From the NCBI GenBank assembly GCA_001310555.1, contig BAXO01000133.1, positions 1-9,494 of the forward strand: a DNA stretch of 9,494 nucleotides, given 5' to 3'. Shown one piece after another: positions 6,651-9,494 of this stretch; the first letter of the stretch is position 1, and each line of letters opens with the position of its first letter. The position numbers and the translations under genes were made by a program. This stretch comes from Bacillus sp. JCM 19058. Lineage in GTDB: Bacteria; Bacillota; Bacilli; Bacillales_H; Bacillaceae_D. The notes under the pieces are model-generated. The model saw nothing but the letters and a program-made list of their open reading frames with translations. It was not told where the DNA came from and did no database searches.

Positions 6651-8405
6651 TTATAATACACTCGTATGTCCTCTGTAAATAAACCCTCTAGCGCAATCAA
6701 GCGTGACTTCCTCTCCGTCTTTGAAAAGGTTCAGTGCATCTTCGACTCCTACAACTACAGGCGTGCTTAAGCTTAAGCCGACTACTGCTGCATGAGAGGT
6801 GAGTCCGCCCTCCTCTGTGATGACGGCAGCCGCTTTTTCAAATGCCGGAATCATGTCCTTATCGGTACTATATGTGATGAGAATTGAACCTTCCTCAACC
6901 TTTTCATTCGCTTCTGCGGCATGTTTAGCAACGACTACGCGTCCGGCAATCGAACGGCGCCCGATTCCCTGTCCTTTGGCAACCACCTCTCCGATCACAT
7001 GAACCTTCATTAAGTTAGTTGTTCCGGATTCCCCGACCGGGACGCCACCGGTAATAACGACCAGTTCTCCTTGCTTAACAAGACCCGAATCTATTGCCGT
7101 TTCAACAGTCCTTGACAGCATTTCATCAGTCGTGGCCGCCGGCCTACCAAGTAATGGCTGAACTCCCCAAGCCAATTGCAGCTGACGAACGATTTGTTCA
7201 TTACTGGTAACGGCGATAATGTGCGATTTGGGGCGATATTTTGAGACAACCCTTGCGGTATGGCCGCTTTCCGTAGCAGTCAGTATTGATGAAACCTCGA
7301 GGTTGGAGGCCGTATGGACAACAGATTGTCCGAGCGCGCTGACAATCGTTTTAATCTCTTCCTTCGTTCTCCTTCTCAAGTTAGCCTTATAATTGATCGC
7401 TTCCTCTGTACGACAGGCAATATTGCTCATCGTTTGAACGGCTTCGACTGGATAATCACCAGCCGCCGTCTCTCCGGAAAGCATAACGGCATCGCTTCCG
7501 TCAAAAATCGCATTGGCGACATCGCTCGCTTCCGCTCTTGTCGGCCGAGGATTACGCTGCATGGAGTCAAGCATTTGTGTTGCCGTAATAACCGGCTTGG
7601 CCGCAAAGTTACACTTCTTTATTAATTGCTTCTGCACAAGGGGAACTGCTTCTGTCGGAATTTCTACTCCGAGATCGCCACGAGCAACCATCAATCCATC
7701 GGAAACTTCGAGAATTTCATCGATATTGTCGACGCCTTCCTGATTCTCGATTTTCGGAATGATGTGAATGCCTTCTGCTTGATTTTGCTTTAACAGCTCA
7801 CGAATTTCGAGTAAGTCGGAAGCTCGGCGTACGAATGATGCCGCGATAAAATCGATCCCTTGCTCGATTCCGAATTTAATATCAGCAGCATCCTTTTCTG
7901 TAATACCAGGCAGGTTAACGCTGACATTTGGCACGTTAACCCCTTTTTTATTTTTCAAAATACCGTTATTAAGAATTTGGGTTACTAGACTATTTTCATT
8001 AACCTCCAAAACCTCGAGTTCGATCAATCCATCATCGAGCAGGATTTTGGAGCCCGGGTGAACATCATTGATAAGACCTGGGTAAGAAACAGAAATTTTC
8101 GTGTCGTCGCCAATTATTTCCTCCATGGAAATGATTAGCTTTTTGCCAGCCTTCAATTCAGCTGCCCCGCCTGACAGTGTATGTGTACGAATTTCCGGTC
8201 CTTTAGTATCAAGTAATATCGCTACCGTTTTCCCAGTGACGGCCGACGCTTCACGAATGTTCTTAATTCGATTCCCATGCTCTTCGAAATCACCGTGGGA
8301 AAAATTCAATCGAGCCACATTCATACCAGCTTCCATTAACTGCACAAGCTTCTCGACACTTTCACTTGCTGGACCAATAGTACAGACAATCTTTGTTTTA
8401 CGCAT
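6651..8405 (-). CDS. pyk: Pyruvate kinase with C-terminal phosphohistidine-like domain
   Basis: Pyruvate kinase transfers phosphate from phosphoenolpyruvate to ADP, the last step of glycolysis, in the cytoplasm. The 584-residue protein is intact. The barrel domain shows R32, N34 and S36 in [19 protein letters not shown] (64-74), the catalytic K218 in [10 protein letters not shown], the metal ligand E220, D244 in [10 protein letters not shown]276 in ITATQM, and [19 protein letters not shown] (301-319). The B domain spans about 74-170 and the regulatory C domain about 340-475. Residues about 485-584 form the extra C-terminal domain known from Bacillus and Geobacillus enzymes. It resembles the PEP-synthase phosphohistidine domain, with LTSHAAVVG at 535-543. 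The length matches this class (about 585). The start follows a strong AGGAGG site six bases upstream. It lies after pfkA and ends at a strong terminator. No frame break is present. Confidence 0.98.
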   Translation of the reverse strand: MRKTKIVCTIGPASESVEKLVQLMEAGMNVARLNFSHGDFEEHGNRIKNIREASAVTGKTVAILLDTKGPEIRTHTLSGGAAELKAGKKLIISMEEIIGDDTKISVSYPGLINDVHPGSKILLDDGLIELEVLEVNENSLVTQILNNGILKNKKGVNVPNVSVNLPGITEKDAADIKFGIEQGIDFIAASFVRRASDLLEIRELLKQNQAEGIHIIPKIENQEGVDNIDEILEVSDGLMVARGDLGVEIPTEAVPLVQKQLIKKCNFAAKPVITATQMLDSMQRNPRPTRAEASDVANAIFDGSDAVMLSGETAAGDYPVEAVQTMSNIACRTEEAINYKANLRRRTKEEIKTIVSALGQSVVHTASNLEVSSILTATESGHTARVVSKYRPKSHIIAVTSNEQIVRQLQLAWGVQPLLGRPAATTDEMLSRTVETAIDSGLVKQGELVVITGGVPVGESGTTNLMKVHVIGEVVAKGQGIGRRSIAGRVVVAKHAAEANEKVEEGSILITYSTDKDMIPAFEKAAAVITEEGGLTSHAAVVGLSLSTPVVVGVEDALNLFKDGEEVTLDCARGFIYRGHTSVL

Positions 8406-8450
8406 AAGCGCCTCCTGTTTCTAATCTTCTCTTTATATATCGAAGTGAAA

Positions 8451-8471
8451 CGCCCTCATTAAATATGGGCG
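8451..8471 (-). other. Short hairpin in the pfkA-pyk spacer
   Basis: CGCCC and GGGCG pair over an 11-nt loop, followed on the minus strand by only TTTCAC. It lies 45 bp before the pyk start. The stem is too short and the T-run too weak to call it a terminator; it may affect mRNA processing. Confidence 0.3.
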
Positions 8472-8514
8472 AACACCTTGAATAACGCAACTGTCTTCAT
8501 ACGGATTTAACTAA

Positions 8515-8544
8515 CCATCAGCGAAGCAAAGTTCTTACTGATGG
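8515..8544 (-). other. Hairpin just downstream of pfkA
   Basis: CCATCAG and CTGATGG pair perfectly over a 16-nt loop, starting 23 nt after the pfkA stop. No T-run follows on the minus strand, so it is more likely a 3'-end stabilising or processing hairpin between pfkA and pyk than a terminator. Confidence 0.4.
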
Positions 8545-8567
8545 CCGTTTCATTTTACTCATATTAT

Positions 8568-9494
<927 letters not shown>

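Noticed and set aside
6485..8405. Pyruvate kinase as a novel fusion to a PEP-synthase domain
   Set aside because: The C-terminal phosphohistidine-like extension is a known feature of Bacillus and Geobacillus pyruvate kinases.

Overview
The window is a core-metabolism locus from a member of the Bacillaceae (Bacillales). The evidence is gene order and close protein similarity, recalled from memory, to Bacillus subtilis pfkA-pyk-ytzA(fxsA)-ytvI-ytwI-citZ-icd-mdh. Strong Shine-Dalgarno sites and intrinsic terminators also fit. I cannot name the species. Every recognisable gene lies on the minus strand, so transcription runs from the right edge to the left.

From right to left: pfkA (9494 to 8568, first ~11 codons outside the window) and pyk (8405-6651) encode two key glycolytic enzymes and are intact. 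A strong terminator (6615-6639) closes this unit. Next come fxsA (6560-6162) and a ytwI-like DUF441 membrane protein gene (5998-5526). A 509-bp non-coding stretch follows, with a candidate promoter and several hairpins. After it comes the citZ-icd-mdh cluster for citrate synthase, isocitrate dehydrogenase and malate dehydrogenase, ended by a terminator at 1343-1387. Beyond a 420-bp gap of two contrasting base compositions lies an ADP-ribosylglycohydrolase-family gene (1002-38). In B. subtilis phoP-phoR follow mdh; here they do not. ytvI, expected between fxsA and ytwI, is also missing.

The genes form one metabolic sequence. PfkA and Pyk run upper and lower glycolysis to pyruvate. CitZ and Icd carry acetyl-CoA and oxaloacetate to 2-oxoglutarate, and Mdh regenerates oxaloacetate.

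The most notable property is damage to reading frames. I can place 11 short indels: 3 in the ADP-ribosylglycohydrolase, 1 in mdh, 1 in icd, 3 in citZ, 1 in ytwI and 2 in fxsA. None lies in pyk or pfkA. Each repair restores a full-length, motif-perfect family member, and about half of the indels sit in homopolymer runs. Uncorrected sequencing error is my leading explanation. Recent decay of the TCA branch with glycolysis spared is the biological alternative. I see no undescribed defence, mobile or biosynthetic system. The less explained parts are three unassigned intergenic blocks (1171-1303, 5061-5240, 6035-6161), a perfect 14-bp palindrome before the ADP-ribosylglycohydrolase gene, and the hairpin-rich citZ leader.
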